Positions 33,346 to 43,757 of a stretch of 64,000 nucleotides of DNA are shown in pieces. A program made the position numbers and the translations under genes. Source of the DNA: Lepus europaeus. Lineage: Eukaryota; Chordata; Mammalia; Lagomorpha; Leporidae. Location: the NCBI RefSeq assembly GCF_033115175.1, contig NC_084827.1, positions 149,847,701 to 149,911,700 of the forward strand, written 5' to 3'. The notes beneath the pieces were generated by a model that worked only from the letters and a program-made list of their open reading frames with translations, searched no databases and was not told the DNA's origin. Position 1 is the first letter of the stretch. Each line of letters opens with the position of its first letter.

Positions 33346-33369
33346 GCCTACACCTTTAAATAAATCTGA

Positions 33370-33398
33370 AATACATATATATGTATGTGTATATATAC

Positions 33399-33457
<59 letters not shown>

Positions 33458-33466
33458 GGCATTAGG
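33370..33466. repeat. (TA)n microsatellite
   Basis: ATATATGTATGTG leads into CATACATACATACATA and then more than twenty TA units. Likely polymorphic and able to form cruciforms. Confidence 0.95.
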
Positions 33467-33599
33467 ACTCTCCAGAATGAGGATTCATTAGGTAAATTGT
33501 AATACATCCAACAACTGGAAGACTACCCAGAACAATGATGATGAAGATATAAATTTATCAATATTGGAAGAGTTCCACTATATGGTAAATTCATAAACG

Positions 33600-33908
33600 T
33601 GCTTTGGCATAGTAGGTTAAGCACCTACCTGCAGTACTAGCATCCCATATGGATGCTGATTTGAGTCCTGGCTACTCCACTTCTGATCCAGCTCCCTACT
33701 GATGGCCTGGGAAAGCAGTGAAAGATGGTCCAAGTGTTTGGGCCCTTGCACCCACATGGGAGACTCAGAAATTCCTGACTACTGGCTTTAGATTAGCTCA
33801 GCTCTGGCCGTTGCAGCCATTTGGGAAGTGAAGCAGCAGATGAAAAGACCTTTGTCTCTCCCTCTGTCTGTGATTACACCTTTCAAGTAAATAAATAAAT
33901 TTTTTTAA
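33600..33908 (+). mobile_element. CSINE, 5'-truncated, with TSD
   Basis: Starts GTGCTTTGGCATAGTAGG, missing the first bases of the head, and ends AAATAAATAAATTTTTTTAA. A perfect AAATTCATAAAC duplication lies at 33588-33599 and 33909-33920. Confidence 0.93.
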
Positions 33909-33921
33909 AAATTCATAAACA

Positions 33922-34250
33922 GTGTATCTTATAAACAACAGAAATTTATTTCTCACAGTTCTGGAAGCTAGAAAGTTTAAGAGTAATAGGCTAGTAGATT
34001 TAGTGTCCAGTAGGATGTACTTTGTGTTTCATAGACAGCACCTTCTCATGGTGTCTTCGCATGGTGGATGGGGTAAACAAGCTCCCTTAGGCATCATTCT
34101 TAAAAGCACTAATCCCATGGAGAGGTCCTCACCCTCACAACCTCAACACCCCCTCCCAAAACTCCACCTCCTAAAACGATAACATTGGAAGTAAGGATTT
34201 CAAACTATGAATTACGGGGACATGAACAGTCAGAGTACAAACCATGTCTT
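33922..34250 (+). mobile_element. old interspersed repeat, family uncertain (most complete copy)
   Basis: CTTATAAACAACAGAAATTT, ATTTCTCACAGTTCTGGAAG, TTCTCATGGTGTCTTCGCAT, CTCCACCTCCTAAAACGATA and GGATTTCAAACTATGAATTA run in the order of a widespread eutherian repeat. Confidence 0.6.
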
Positions 34251-34649
34251 TGGGTAAGTTAAAGAGCATGGATTCATACCAGTGGGAGGATCCATCCCCA
34301 CTAGGAGCACAGAGGCATCATCTATGTAAAGAAGCTGGGGAAATGTAACAGAAATATCTACTAATGGTAGAAATGCTGTAGGAAAATAAAGAAAGTTTCT
34401 CTACTCAATTTTCTCAGTGAAATAAGAAACAAGGATATCTGCCAAAGGTGAGGATGAACTAGGAGGTGAGGTCTGAGGAAAGAGGAGAAAGTACAAATAT
34501 ACCATCTAAGAGAGGAAAAGAGTAAATGGATCATTTGTTTGCTAAGGAGCCTTAAAGGTATGCTTGAAATCAGTGATTATAAAATCATACTCAAGACTGC
34601 CTATTTATAATTTCATTTTTAAGAATAACTAGAAATCAGTAATTGGAAA

Positions 34650-34860
34650 TACTGGGTTAGCTATTAAAAACCACAGGACCCTACATTTTTAGAACTGGAA
34701 GATACTTTAAATACTATCATTGAACTTCTTGCTTTCATAGAGAAAGAAATGGAAGACCAGGGAAAAGAAACACTTGCTAAGCAAGGTCCCTATGAATTTA
34801 GTGGCAGAACCAAGACTTCATGGCAGGGACGAGAACGACTACATGGTGTGTCCTCCAAAT
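34650..34860 (-). mobile_element. MIR-class SINE relic
   Basis: AGAACTGGAAGATACTTTAA, GAAAGAAATGGAAGACCAGG and TTAGTGGCAGAACCAAGACT follow the MIR core in reverse orientation. It is strongly diverged. Confidence 0.55.
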
Positions 34861-35015
34861 GCAGAATGTGTACCAATGGCTATCATTAATAGAGCTCTCT
34901 TAGGATGGCTACTCGAGGGGGAATGAAGCTAGAGGACTGTACTTGTTGTGAAGGGCAGTTTTTGCATCACAGATTTAATCTAAATTAGCCTTCCAACTCT
35001 GATGTCCTATATTTC

Positions 35016-35072
35016 TTTTTTTAATAAATATTTATTTATTTACTCGAAAGAGTTACACAGAGAGAGAAGGAG

Positions 35073-35110
<38 letters not shown>

Positions 35111-35365
35111 TCCATCTGCTGGTTCACTCCCCAATTTGCTGCAATGGCCGGAGCTACACTGATCCAAAGCCAGGAAACAGGAGCTTCCTCCAGGTCTCCC
35201 ACGTGGATGCAGGGACCCAAGGACTTGGGCCATCTTCTACTGCTTTCCCAAGCCATAGCTGAGAGCTGGATCAGAAGTGGGGCAGCCAGGACTTGAAATG
35301 GTGCCCAGATGGGATGCCGGCACTGCAGGTGGTGGCTTTACCCACTACACCACAGCACTGGCCCC
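35016..35365 (-). mobile_element. CSINE, older subfamily, full length, with perfect TSD
   Basis: Minus-strand copy from its A tail to CCACAGCACTGGCCCC, with a long GA tract. The 16 bp TGATGTCCTATATTTC is repeated exactly at 35000-35015 and 35366-35381, so this older-type copy inserted relatively recently. Confidence 0.95.
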
Positions 35366-35904
35366 TGATGTCCTATATTTCAAACAGAGATAAATTTGCT
35401 CCAGACTATTATGCACTGGCTATTAAAAAATAATACCAGATGAAAAAGAAGAAAAAAAATAATACCAGGGGCAGGGTCAACATCACCAGAATAACTAAGG
35501 CTCATAAACCATTTAAAAAGCCTCTTCTTTCTAAGTTCCTCAATTACAATGTTTGAAGAATTGGAACTTAGGAAGTACTTATGTGCCCTACTCACTGTGG
35601 TACATGTGCTTATACAGCATGACATGTCTGTAAGACAAGCAGCAGCAGAGGAGTTAGAACTAAGGAACTTGGGCAATAAACAGAACAGATAATTAGCTCT
35701 TGAATAATAGATGAGCTTGGGCACCAAGGCTATTATTCCACAAACATTCTTAATGGCACTAAAATTGATCCAAACCTTTTTCTGATGCCAACCAGTGAGT
35801 AGATTACAAGTTTGTTCCAAAGGAAACACTGTACAGAAATGATGAATAAGTTGCTATTCCAATAAATAGGAATGGCAATAGCAGAGAAAGTGTTTCTAAA
35901 ATAC
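35366..35904. other. unique sequence, possible pseudogene fragment
   Basis: A 149-codon minus-strand frame (35380-35829) and a 48-codon plus-strand frame beginning MFEELELRKYLCALLTVV at about 35550 overlap. Neither matches a family I recognise. The plus frame has a more protein-like composition. I make no gene call. Confidence 0.3.
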
Positions 35905-36220
35905 CATTTACAGTGCAATAGTTAAGCTTCTGCTTGGGATACCTACATCCCATATAGGATATATACCTATATCCCATATATCCTGGAGTACCAGGATACC
36001 AACTCTGTTCTGGCTCCTCTTCAGATTCCAGCTTCCTGCTAATGAGTACCCTGGGAGGCAGCAGGTAGTTGGGTTCTTGTCTTCCAGGTGGAAGATTCAG
36101 ATAGAGTTCCAGCCTCCTGGCTTTGGCCCAGCACAGCTCTGGTTGCTGCAGGCATTTGGGGGCGTAAACCAGCAGATGGGACATCTGTCTCTGTCTTTCA
36201 AGTAAATATGTCAATCTTCT
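35905..36220 (+). mobile_element. CSINE, old copy with a local duplication
   Basis: From TACAGTGCAATAGTTAAGC to CTTTCAAGTAAATATGTC. The CATCCCATAT site has expanded by tandem duplication (ATATCCCATATATCC near 35970). Confidence 0.78.
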
Positions 36221-36690
36221 GAAATACAATCTGCTCTCCAATCTAGTTTGTTCCATAGAATGTTTGTATTTTTTGATTCTTCCACAGCATACTTGGAAAA
36301 GAACTGGGGATGGCAAGGAGAGCTACTACAACACATCCACTGATTATTGCCATGGGACATAGCAGGCTGGTATGTTCCACCAGCAGAGAATCAACCAGCC
36401 TTGTTAGATTCACTTTATTGCTTATATACAAAGCAAAAGGAAAATGAGTAGTGGCCAGCGTTGGGAGCCTCGAATGTTCTCTGAGCAAAGTTCCAGAAAG
36501 ATGAGTTTATTCTCCCAAGGTTAAACTTCTAGGGTGGAGGAAGCACGTGGACTCCTGGGTGTGTAGGTTCCAGTAGCCATCTACTTCTAAAGTGCTCCAT
36601 GTTTTGGTTTACCAACACACAATCACACCAGTTAGAAGCTACCCTAAGACAAAACTGAGACTATTACTGAGAATTCTACTAAGACTCCAA
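36221..36690. other. unique sequence
   Basis: No repeat or gene is recognised. Confidence 0.35.
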
Positions 36691-36705
36691 TCATGCCTGG
36701 TTTTT

Positions 36706-37047
36706 ATTTTATTTTTTTATTTTTTAATTTTTTGACAGGCAGAGTGGACAGTGAGAGAGAGAGACAGAGAGAAAGGTCTTCCTTTTGCCATTGGTTCACC
36801 CTCCAATGGCCGCCGCGGCCGGTGCACCGCGCTGATCTGAAGGCAGGAGCCAGGTGCTTTTCCTGGTCTCTCATGTGAATGCAGGTCCCAAGCACTTGGG
36901 CCATCCTCCACTGTACTCCGGGCCACAGCAGAGAGCTGGCCTGGAAGAGGGGCAACCGGGACAGAATCTGGCGCCCCAACCAGGACTAGAACCCAGTGTG
37001 CCAGCGCCACAGGTGGAGGATTAGCCTAGTGAGCCGCAGCGCCGGCC
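36706..37047 (-). mobile_element. CSINE, young subfamily, with TSD
   Basis: The minus-strand head GGCCGGCGCTGCGGCTC and B-box-like GGTTCTAGTCC are seen. TCATGCCTGGTTTTTA near 36691 and TCATGCCTGTTTTTA at 37048 are the target duplication. Confidence 0.93.
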
Positions 37048-37444
37048 TCATGCCTGTTTTTAAAAAATCACTTTTTTCCATCAGACTAGTTCAATGGCAT
37101 CAGGAGTAGTTTTCATTCTTAACAATTTATTTGAAACACTTTCATCAGAAATTTAAGAATATGCGATTTTAATGTTTCATGGCATTTCCTAGGAACAATT
37201 TATTTAGTGTTAGAACCAAAACAATTCCCCAAAGTGAGCATCTCAAATTGGTAATTTATGTCAGTAAGAAAATATAACTAATTAATATAAATCAGATTTG
37301 CTACCAACTTTTCAGGAATTAACTTATTTTGTCAAATAGCTTCTAAATTAAACAAGAGTGAGATGGGAGAAATAAATGAGAATAAGACAAGTAAATTAGA
37401 GCCCCAAGCTTTATATTTATTTTCATATGATAAGATTTTATTTA
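37048..37444. other. unique AT-rich sequence
   Basis: No repeat or gene is recognised. Confidence 0.4.
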
Positions 37445-37780
37445 ACTTTTTAAAATTTATTTTCATTTACTTGAAAGATGAGAGAGAGGGAGACAGAAAG
37501 AGAGAGATCGATCTATCTCCCATCTGCCAGTTCATTTCCCAAAAGCCCACAATAGCCAGGACTGGGCCAGGCCAAAGCCGGGAGTTCAGAACTCAATCCT
37601 GGTCAGCCATATGGGTGGCAAGGACCCAACTACCTGTGCTATCCCTTGCTGGACCCTAGGAAGCACATTAGCAGGAAGCTGGAGCAGGAAGTAGGTCTGG
37701 GATCAAACACAAGCTACAGTGCAGGACGAGGGCTTCCCAAGCAGCTTCTTCATTGCTGCACCAAAAGCCCGACCCTCTGA
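37445..37780 (-). mobile_element. CSINE, old copy
   Basis: Minus orientation from TTATTTTCATTTACTTGAAAG to GCACCAAAAGCCCGACC, with CATTAGCAGGAAGCTGG inside. Confidence 0.8.
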
Positions 37781-37843
37781 CCCAAATTATTTTGAAAGAA
37801 AAATGTGGGAACAACAAACAGAAACAGAAAATGTTATATTTTC

Positions 37844-38181
37844 TTTCTTTCTTTTTTTTTTTTTTTTTTGACAGTCAGAGTTAGACAGTGAGAAAGAGAC
37901 AGAGAGAAAGGTCTTCCTTCTGTTGGTTCACCCCCCAATGGCCGCTATGGCTGGCGCGCTGTGCCGATCTGAAGCCAGGAGCCAGGTGCTTCCTCCTGGT
38001 CTTCCATGCAGGTGCAGGGCACAAGCACTTGGGCCATCCTCTACTGCCTTCCCGGGCCACAGCAGAGAGCTGGACTGAAAGAGGAGCAACCGGGACAGAA
38101 TCCAGCGCCCCAACTGGGACTAGAACCCAGGGTGCTGGTGCCTCAGGCAGAGGATTAGCCAAGTGAGCCATGGCACTGGCC
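37844..38181 (-). mobile_element. CSINE, intermediate-young, inserted in the tail of the next CSINE
   Basis: The minus-strand head GGGCCAGTGCCATGGCTC and a long T tail are seen. It lies inside the 17 bp duplication that bounds the neighbouring older copy, so it landed in that copy's A tail. Confidence 0.9.
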
Positions 38182-38194
38182 CATATTTTCTTTT

Positions 38195-38499
38195 TTAAAG
38201 ATATTTCATTTATTTATTTGAGAGGTAGAGTTACAACTATAGGGAGAGACATAGAGAAAGGTCTTCCATCTGCTGGTTCACTCTCCAAATGGCTGCAATA
38301 GCCATAGCCGGGCCAATCCAAAACCAGAAGCTAGGAGCCTTTTCTGGGTCTCCCATGCAGGTGCAGGTGCCCAAGCATTTTCCCAGGCCATAGGAGAGAG
38401 CTGGATTGGAAGAATAGCAGCCAGGACATGAACCAGCGCTCATATGGGATGCCAATACCACAGGTGGAGGCTAAACCCACTAGACACAGCACTTGCCCT
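38195..38499 (-). mobile_element. CSINE, older subfamily, with 17 bp TSD
   Basis: From AAGATATTTCATTTATTTA to CACAGCACTTGCCCT in minus orientation, lacking part of the GGACTTGGGCC region. GAAAATGTTATATTTTC at 37827-37843 and 38500-38516 encloses both this element and the younger insertion in its tail. Confidence 0.9.
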
Positions 38500-38589
38500 G
38501 AAAATGTTATATTTTCAATGCCAAAATTCAAATAAATTCACTGTCACTATTTAAATATTAAATAAAACCAAAAAATTGTGGGCATATTT

Positions 38590-38928
38590 TTTTTTCTAAA
38601 GATTTATTTATTTATTTGACAGACAGAGTGACAGAAAGAGAAAGAGGAAGAAACAAAGAAAGGGATCTTCCACCCACTAGCCCACTTCCCCCAAATGACT
38701 GTAACCGCCAGGTCTGGGCCAGACCCAAGTCCAGAGCCAGGAATTCCATCCAGGTCTCCCCATGGGTGCTCAGGTCCCAGGTGGTTAGGCCATCATCCAC
38801 TACTTTTCCAGGTGCACCCACAGGAATCTGAACGGAAGCAGAGCAACGGGACTCAAACCAGCACTCCCATATGGAATGGTGACATTGCAAGTGGAAGCTT
38901 AGCCTGCTGCCCCCAAAGCTGTCCCTGT
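38590..38928 (-). mobile_element. CSINE, old copy
   Basis: AAGATTTATTTATTTATTTG tail, GACCCAAGTCCAGAGCCAGG, and a head near CCCAAAGCTGTCCC in minus orientation. Confidence 0.83.
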
Positions 38929-39247
38929 ATACACATTTTAATGGTTAATATTCTATGCATACTTTTGACAATAGAAAGGACATGGATAAATGAAACACAA
39001 TGTTGTGAGAAATGAGCATTATAGACAAGATCACCACCTCTAAATATCAAGATATAGTTGAAATTTCCTTACCTTCCCTCATCCAACAAAATCAGATGTA
39101 CTATCTGGCTTCTGCATCATAAGGAAAAATTTATCTAGGTTCTGCTCTATGTACAGGACCATTATATCAAGCAATAAGCACCTTGCTATCCTACTCTGAC
39201 TTGGTCTTTCTGTAGGGGTACAGGACATGTGAAAATAACAAAGTAGA

Positions 39248-39548
39248 TGGGCAGGTTTTGTGGCACAGTAAGCTAAGCTGCTGTTTGAGACACTCACATC
39301 CCATATTGAAGTGCCAGTTTGAGGCCCAGCTATCTGCTTCCAACACAGCTTCTTGCTAACGTGCCTGGGAAGCAGTGGCTTTGAGCAGTGGCTCAAATAC
39401 TTGAATCTGCTACCCACGTGGGAGACCTAGATGGAGCTTCTGGTTCCTATCGTAAGCCTGGTCCAGTCCTGGCCACTGTGGGCATTTGGGGGAATGAACC
39501 AGCAGATGGAAGATATCTGAGTCACTCTTTCAAATAAATAAACATTGA
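39248..39548 (+). mobile_element. CSINE, old copy
   Basis: From GGGCAGGTTTTGTGGCACAG through CTCAAATACTTGAATCTGC to CAAATAAATAAACATTGATA. Confidence 0.85.
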
Positions 39549-40239
39549 TAAATAAATATTCGTTTTACAAAAATCAGAAAACATATTCTGCATGAAAGTA
39601 TTGCTGTAGGCAGTGAGTGCTGCCAGGGAAAATGAGGAAGGCGTTCTCTGGGGAGGGGAGTCTTCTAGAGCGAAGGCGGTCTGGAGAAAGTGGGTGGTAG
39701 CTGAGCAAGGGGGCACGCTCACAGCATGGGCCACCGAGGTCCAGGCAGGACTGTGAGTGTGCACAGATGAGTGTGCACACAAATGTAGTTGGAAGACGGC
39801 GGCTGTGCAAGGAAGAACATCTGCTGTGGATGACCACACGATGAGACGGTCTGGACAAGTAATGAGACACGACCGGGGTGCGGAGGAAAAGACCTGGAAA
39901 CCGACCTGGAGGAGCTCCTGATGAGAGGTGACAGGAGATTTTGTGACGCCAACTCAGGGCTGAAATCAGACACTACTCTTGCCCAGCTTGTGGGTGTCCC
40001 GGGGACAGCAGTGACAGGAGTGTGAGTGAAGAGTTCAGAAAGGAGAGATGAGGGGCAGGGATACCAGCTGGGAAACTGCTCTTGTTTAGTCTTTAAGTGA
40101 TGAAAATCTGGGACACAGAGAAACCAAAATAACTGAAGTGTGAGTGACTGGGAGCCTTTCTATTTGCTGAATGAATGAATGAATGAATAAAACAACCAGG
40201 TCCAAACTTCCATGAGGGCTGATTGACAAAAAAGATGCA
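39549..40239. other. unique purine-rich sequence
   Basis: G- and A-rich on the + strand, with overlapping minus-strand frames (39522-39973). No domain is recognised. A short (GAAT)n run lies at 40168-40187. Confidence 0.35.
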
Positions 40240-40550
40240 GGGGCCCAGTGTTGTGGTGCAGCAGGTTGGGCTGCCGCCTACGATGGTAGCACCCCATATC
40301 AGAGCACCGTGTTTGAGTCCCGGATGCTCCACTTCTCATCCAGCTCCCTGTTAACGCACCTGGAAGGCAGTGGAGGATGGTGCAAGTACTTGGGCCCCTG
40401 CTGCCCCTGTGGAAAACCCAGATGAAATCCCCGATGCCTTGCTTCAGCTGGCCCCGGTCCTCACTGTTGTGGTCATTTGAGGAGTGAACCAGTGGATGCA
40501 AGATTTATCCCTTTGTCATTCTTCTGCCTTTTGAATAGTAATAATTTTAA
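40240..40550 (+). mobile_element. CSINE, old copy
   Basis: From GGGGCCCAGTGTTGTGGTGC through CACCCCATATCAGAGCACC to CTTTTGAATAGTAATAATTT. Confidence 0.87.
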
Positions 40551-40567
40551 AAAATATATTTGTATAT

Positions 40568-40850
40568 TCTAGTCCCAGTCGGGGCGCCGGATTCTATCCC
40601 GGTTGCCCCTCTTCCAGGCCAGCTCTCTGCTGTGGCCAGGGAGTGCAGTGGAGGATGGCCCAAGTGCTTGGGCCCTGCACCCCATGGGAGACCAGGAGAA
40701 GCACCTGGCTCCTGCCTTCGGATCAGCGCGATGCGCCGGCTGCAGCGCGCCGGCCATGGCGGCCACTGGAGGGTGAACCAACGGCAAAAAGGAAGACCTT
40801 TCTCTCTGTCTCTCTCACTGTCCATTCTGCCTTTCAAAAATTAAAATATA
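40568..40850 (+). mobile_element. CSINE, young subfamily, 5'-truncated
   Basis: Enters at the B box (TCTAGTCCCAGTCGGGGCGC) and ends CTTTCAAAAATTAAAA, then a TA run. ATATATTTGTATAT flanks both sides as target duplication. Confidence 0.92.
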
Positions 40851-40869
40851 TATATATATATATATTTGT

Positions 40870-41203
40870 ATATCTAAAAGGAAGATGTTAAATTCAGGTT
40901 TAGACAAGCTAAATATAGCGATGGCTGAATATAGGGGAAGCAACAGATGTGACAGCAAAGTCAGACCAAGCAAAGCTGTAAATACAGGCTGGGAGTTCTT
41001 CTCCAGGGAGGTCGACAGTGAAACCAGGGCAACAGAAGGCCCGTAAACTCGGAGCTCACATACAGAGTGAGAATTGCTGACAAAGGCTGAGGAATGAAGG
41101 ATGAATCAGAACTGCAAAGAACCCAGACAAGGCATAATCCAGAGCTTAAGTGGAGAACCGGGAATATGATGTCATCAATGTTGCTTGCTTCAAGAGAGGT
41201 TAA
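40870..41203. other. unique sequence
   Basis: No repeat or gene is recognised. Confidence 0.35.
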
Positions 41204-41525
41204 GGGGCTGGCATTGTGGAGTAGTGGGTTAGGCTGCCATCTGCTGTGCCAGCATCCCACGTGGGCGCCAGTTCGAGCTACAGTTGCTCCACTTCCAATC
41301 AATCCAACTTCCTGCTAATGGCTGGCAAAAAGCAGCAAAGGGTGGCCAGAGTGCTTGGGCCCCTGCCACCCATGTGGGAGACCCAGATGAAGCTCCTGGC
41401 TTCAGCCTGGCCCAGCCTTGGCCTATGCAACCATCTGGGAAATGAACCAGTGGATGGAAGACCTCTCTCTCTCTGTCTCTCCCTCTCTGTGTATCTGCTT
41501 TTCAAATAAATAATTATTTTCTCTT
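41204..41525 (+). mobile_element. CSINE, older subfamily
   Basis: Starts GGGGCTGGCATTGTGGAGTA and ends CAAATAAATAATTATTTTCTC. It abuts an antisense copy, forming an inverted pair. Confidence 0.9.
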
Positions 41526-41526
41526 A

Positions 41527-41855
41527 AAAAAGATGTATTTATTTATTTGAAAGTCAGAGTTACACAGAGAGAAGAGAGGCAGAGAGAGTGAGAGAGGTCT
41601 TCCATCCGCTGGTTCACTCCCCAGATGGCTGCAATGGCCGAAGCTGTGCTGATCTGAAGCCAGGAGCCAGGAGCTTCTTCCGGGTCTCCCACGCGGGTGC
41701 AGGGGCCCAAGGACTTGGGCCATCTTCTACTGCTTTCCCCAGGCCATAGTAGAGAGCTGGATAGGAAGTGGAGCAGCTGGGACTTGAACCAGCGCCCATA
41801 TGGGATGCCGGCACTGCAGGCGGCAGCTTCACCCACTACGCCACAGCACCGGCCC
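41527..41855 (-). mobile_element. CSINE, older subfamily, near-consensus
   Basis: From AAAAGATGTATTTATTTATT to CACAGCACCGGCCCC in minus orientation. All landmarks are intact. Confidence 0.92.
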
Positions 41856-41870
41856 CATAAATACATCTTT

Positions 41871-42209
41871 CTTTTTTGACAGGCAGAGTGGACAGTGAGA
41901 GAGATAGACAGAGAGAAAGGTCTTCCTTTTTGCCGTTGGTTCACCCTCCAGTGGCCGCTGCGGTTGGCGCGCTGCGGCCGGCGCACCGCGCTGATCCTAA
42001 GGCAGGAGCCAGATGCTTCTCCTGGTCTCCCATGCGGGTGCAGGGCCCAAGCACTTGGGCCATCCTCCACTGCACTCCCGGGCCACAGCAGAGAGCTGGC
42101 CTGGAAGAGGAGCAACCAGGACAGAATCCGGCGCCCCAACCGGGACTAGAACCCGGTGTGCTGGCGCCGCAAGGCGGAGGATTAGCCTGTTAAGCCACAG
42201 CGCCGGCCT
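41871..42209 (-). mobile_element. CSINE, young subfamily, with TSD
   Basis: Head GGCCGGCGCTGTGGCTTAAC in minus orientation and an almost consensus GC-rich centre. CCATAAATACATCTTT is repeated exactly at 41855-41870 and 42210-42225. Confidence 0.95.
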
Positions 42210-42239
42210 CCATAAATACATCTTTTAAAAACACATTTT

Positions 42240-42571
42240 TATTTAGATTTTATTTATTTACTTGAGAGGTAGAGTTACAGACAGAGAGAGAGAGAGACAG
42301 ACAGACAGAAGGTTCCTCCATCTGCTGGTTCACTACCAAAATGGCCGCAACAGCCAGAGCTGGGCTGATCTGAAACCAGGAGCCAGGAGCTTCTTCTGGG
42401 TCTCCCAGATGGGTACAGGGGCCCAAGTACTTGAGCCATCCTCTACTGCCTTCCCAGGCCATAGCAGAGAGCTGGATCAGAAGAGGAGCAGCCGGGACTA
42501 GAACTAGCACCCATATGGAATGCTTGTGCCATAGGTGGAGGCCCAGCCCTCTATGCCATTGCACTGGCCCC
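42240..42571 (-). mobile_element. CSINE, older subfamily
   Basis: From AGATTTTATTTATTTACTTG to CATTGCACTGGCCCC in minus orientation. It closes a run of four CSINEs in 1.37 kb. Confidence 0.9.
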
Positions 42572-43410
42572 TCAAATAAATTCATCTTAAAACAAACAAA
42601 TAAAAGCAAGAGAGGTGAGAAGAGCAAAGTGTTTCTTCTTAAAAAGGGGGGTCGTGGTTTAAAGCTAGAGAGATGTCAAAGCCAGTGACAGCAAAGGTCA
42701 TGGATGGCCTTAGAAAGAGTAGTTTCAGGACAATAGCTAGACGACAGCTACATTGCAATAGGTTAAGGAGTATTGTAAGTGAAAGGGAGGGATTGCAATT
42801 ACAGGTGCAAGAAAGCAGATAGAAGGCTTTAGTCTTAAAGAACACACATGGGACAGAGGTAAGTACGTGGGGCACTGCATCTGGACTCCAAGTACCATAG
42901 AGGTGACACATAGCCAAGCTCCTTAAAATTCTTCTTTTCAGTTTAGCAGGTGATGGGCACATCTTTTGATAAAGGACCAGCTACTAATTCTTTATACTTG
43001 TATTTTATTTTATTAAGTAATTTTGAACTCAGAGTGTATTTCCCAAGTCAGGATACAATGATATATTTTATTCCATGAAATGATGCTTAATTATGTTAAA
43101 TAAGCTGTAGATAAAAATTGTTAAAAGTTATAAAGGCAAATCTGTATCTCAGTTAACAGGGTTTCAGGAAGTGAATGCCTCTGAGAATTTTGGAACTTCA
43201 CTGGGTGAAAGGAACGGCATGTGTTGGTTCTGTCTATGCCCTATCACATCACCAAAGTCAGTACCAATCTCTTATCATCACAGACTTCTCATTCAAGCTT
43301 CTTGCCTATCTGCACTCTCCTCCGTAGCTAACCGCTGTTCCCTTGTTCATTTTAGCCTATGTTGTTTACTTTTGATCTTCCCCTGAGTCATAAAATTAGC
43401 ATAATTACTG
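42572..43410. other. unique sequence
   Basis: No repeat or gene is recognised between the CSINE cluster and the provirus. Confidence 0.35.
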
Positions 43411-43734
43411 TGAAATGTAAACATTTGGTTCATTTTTGGAGATGTTTAGCTGTGAGAAGACAGCTAGCTAGCATAGCAGCTAGGTTACATTTACCTGAAA
43501 GTTCTTAGGCAAATAGGATGTTAGTGGCTAAAACAGCTGGGGCAAATGCTGGGAAGATTGTTACCCTTACTCAGCCAATGAGGAACTGGGGGAGGGACCT
43601 GCACACTAAGAATAATCTACCCCAGATGTGCTGGCCCTCCAGGCTCCCAGTTTTGCAAGATCACTAATAAAGCTTGCTTTCACTCTACCTCCTGAGTCTG
43701 AGTCTATCCTTTGGGTGGGGGAGGCTGTCTCTCA
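43411..43734 (+). mobile_element. 5' LTR of the provirus
   Basis: Begins TGAAATGTAAACATTTGGTT and ends near CTGTCTCTCA, about 324 bp. An AATAAA poly(A) signal lies at 43666-43671, followed by GCTTGCTTTCACTC. The first 200 bases recur at 47862-48045, which identifies it as an LTR. Confidence 0.8.
43666..43671 (+). promoter_or_regulatory. LTR poly(A) signal AATAAA
   Basis: Canonical hexamer inside the 5' LTR, about 70 bases before its 3' edge, in the expected R-region position. Confidence 0.65.
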
Positions 43735-43739
43735 TAATC

Positions 43740-43757
43740 TGAGGGCTTGTCTGAGAT
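43740..43757 (+). other. degenerate primer-binding site, tRNA-Pro-like
   Basis: TGAGGGCTTGTCTGAGAT matches the tRNA-Pro primer site used by many gamma-type ERVs at 14 of 18 positions. All four differences are transitions, as expected from CpG and C-to-T decay. It sits five bases after the LTR end. Confidence 0.6.

Noticed and set aside
33370..33466. CRISPR-like or tandem functional array
   Set aside because: It is a plain TA microsatellite with a CATA part. No spaced repeats of CRISPR type exist anywhere in the window.
35804..36316. 170-codon minus-strand frame
   Set aside because: It crosses the CSINE at 35905-36220 and contains typical antisense SINE text.
41543..42139. 198-codon minus-strand frame, the longest in the window
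   Set aside because: It lies wholly across two CSINEs. The repeated GRRILS, GPSAWALHP and RPFSLSL strings recur in every CSINE and are translated SINE sequence.
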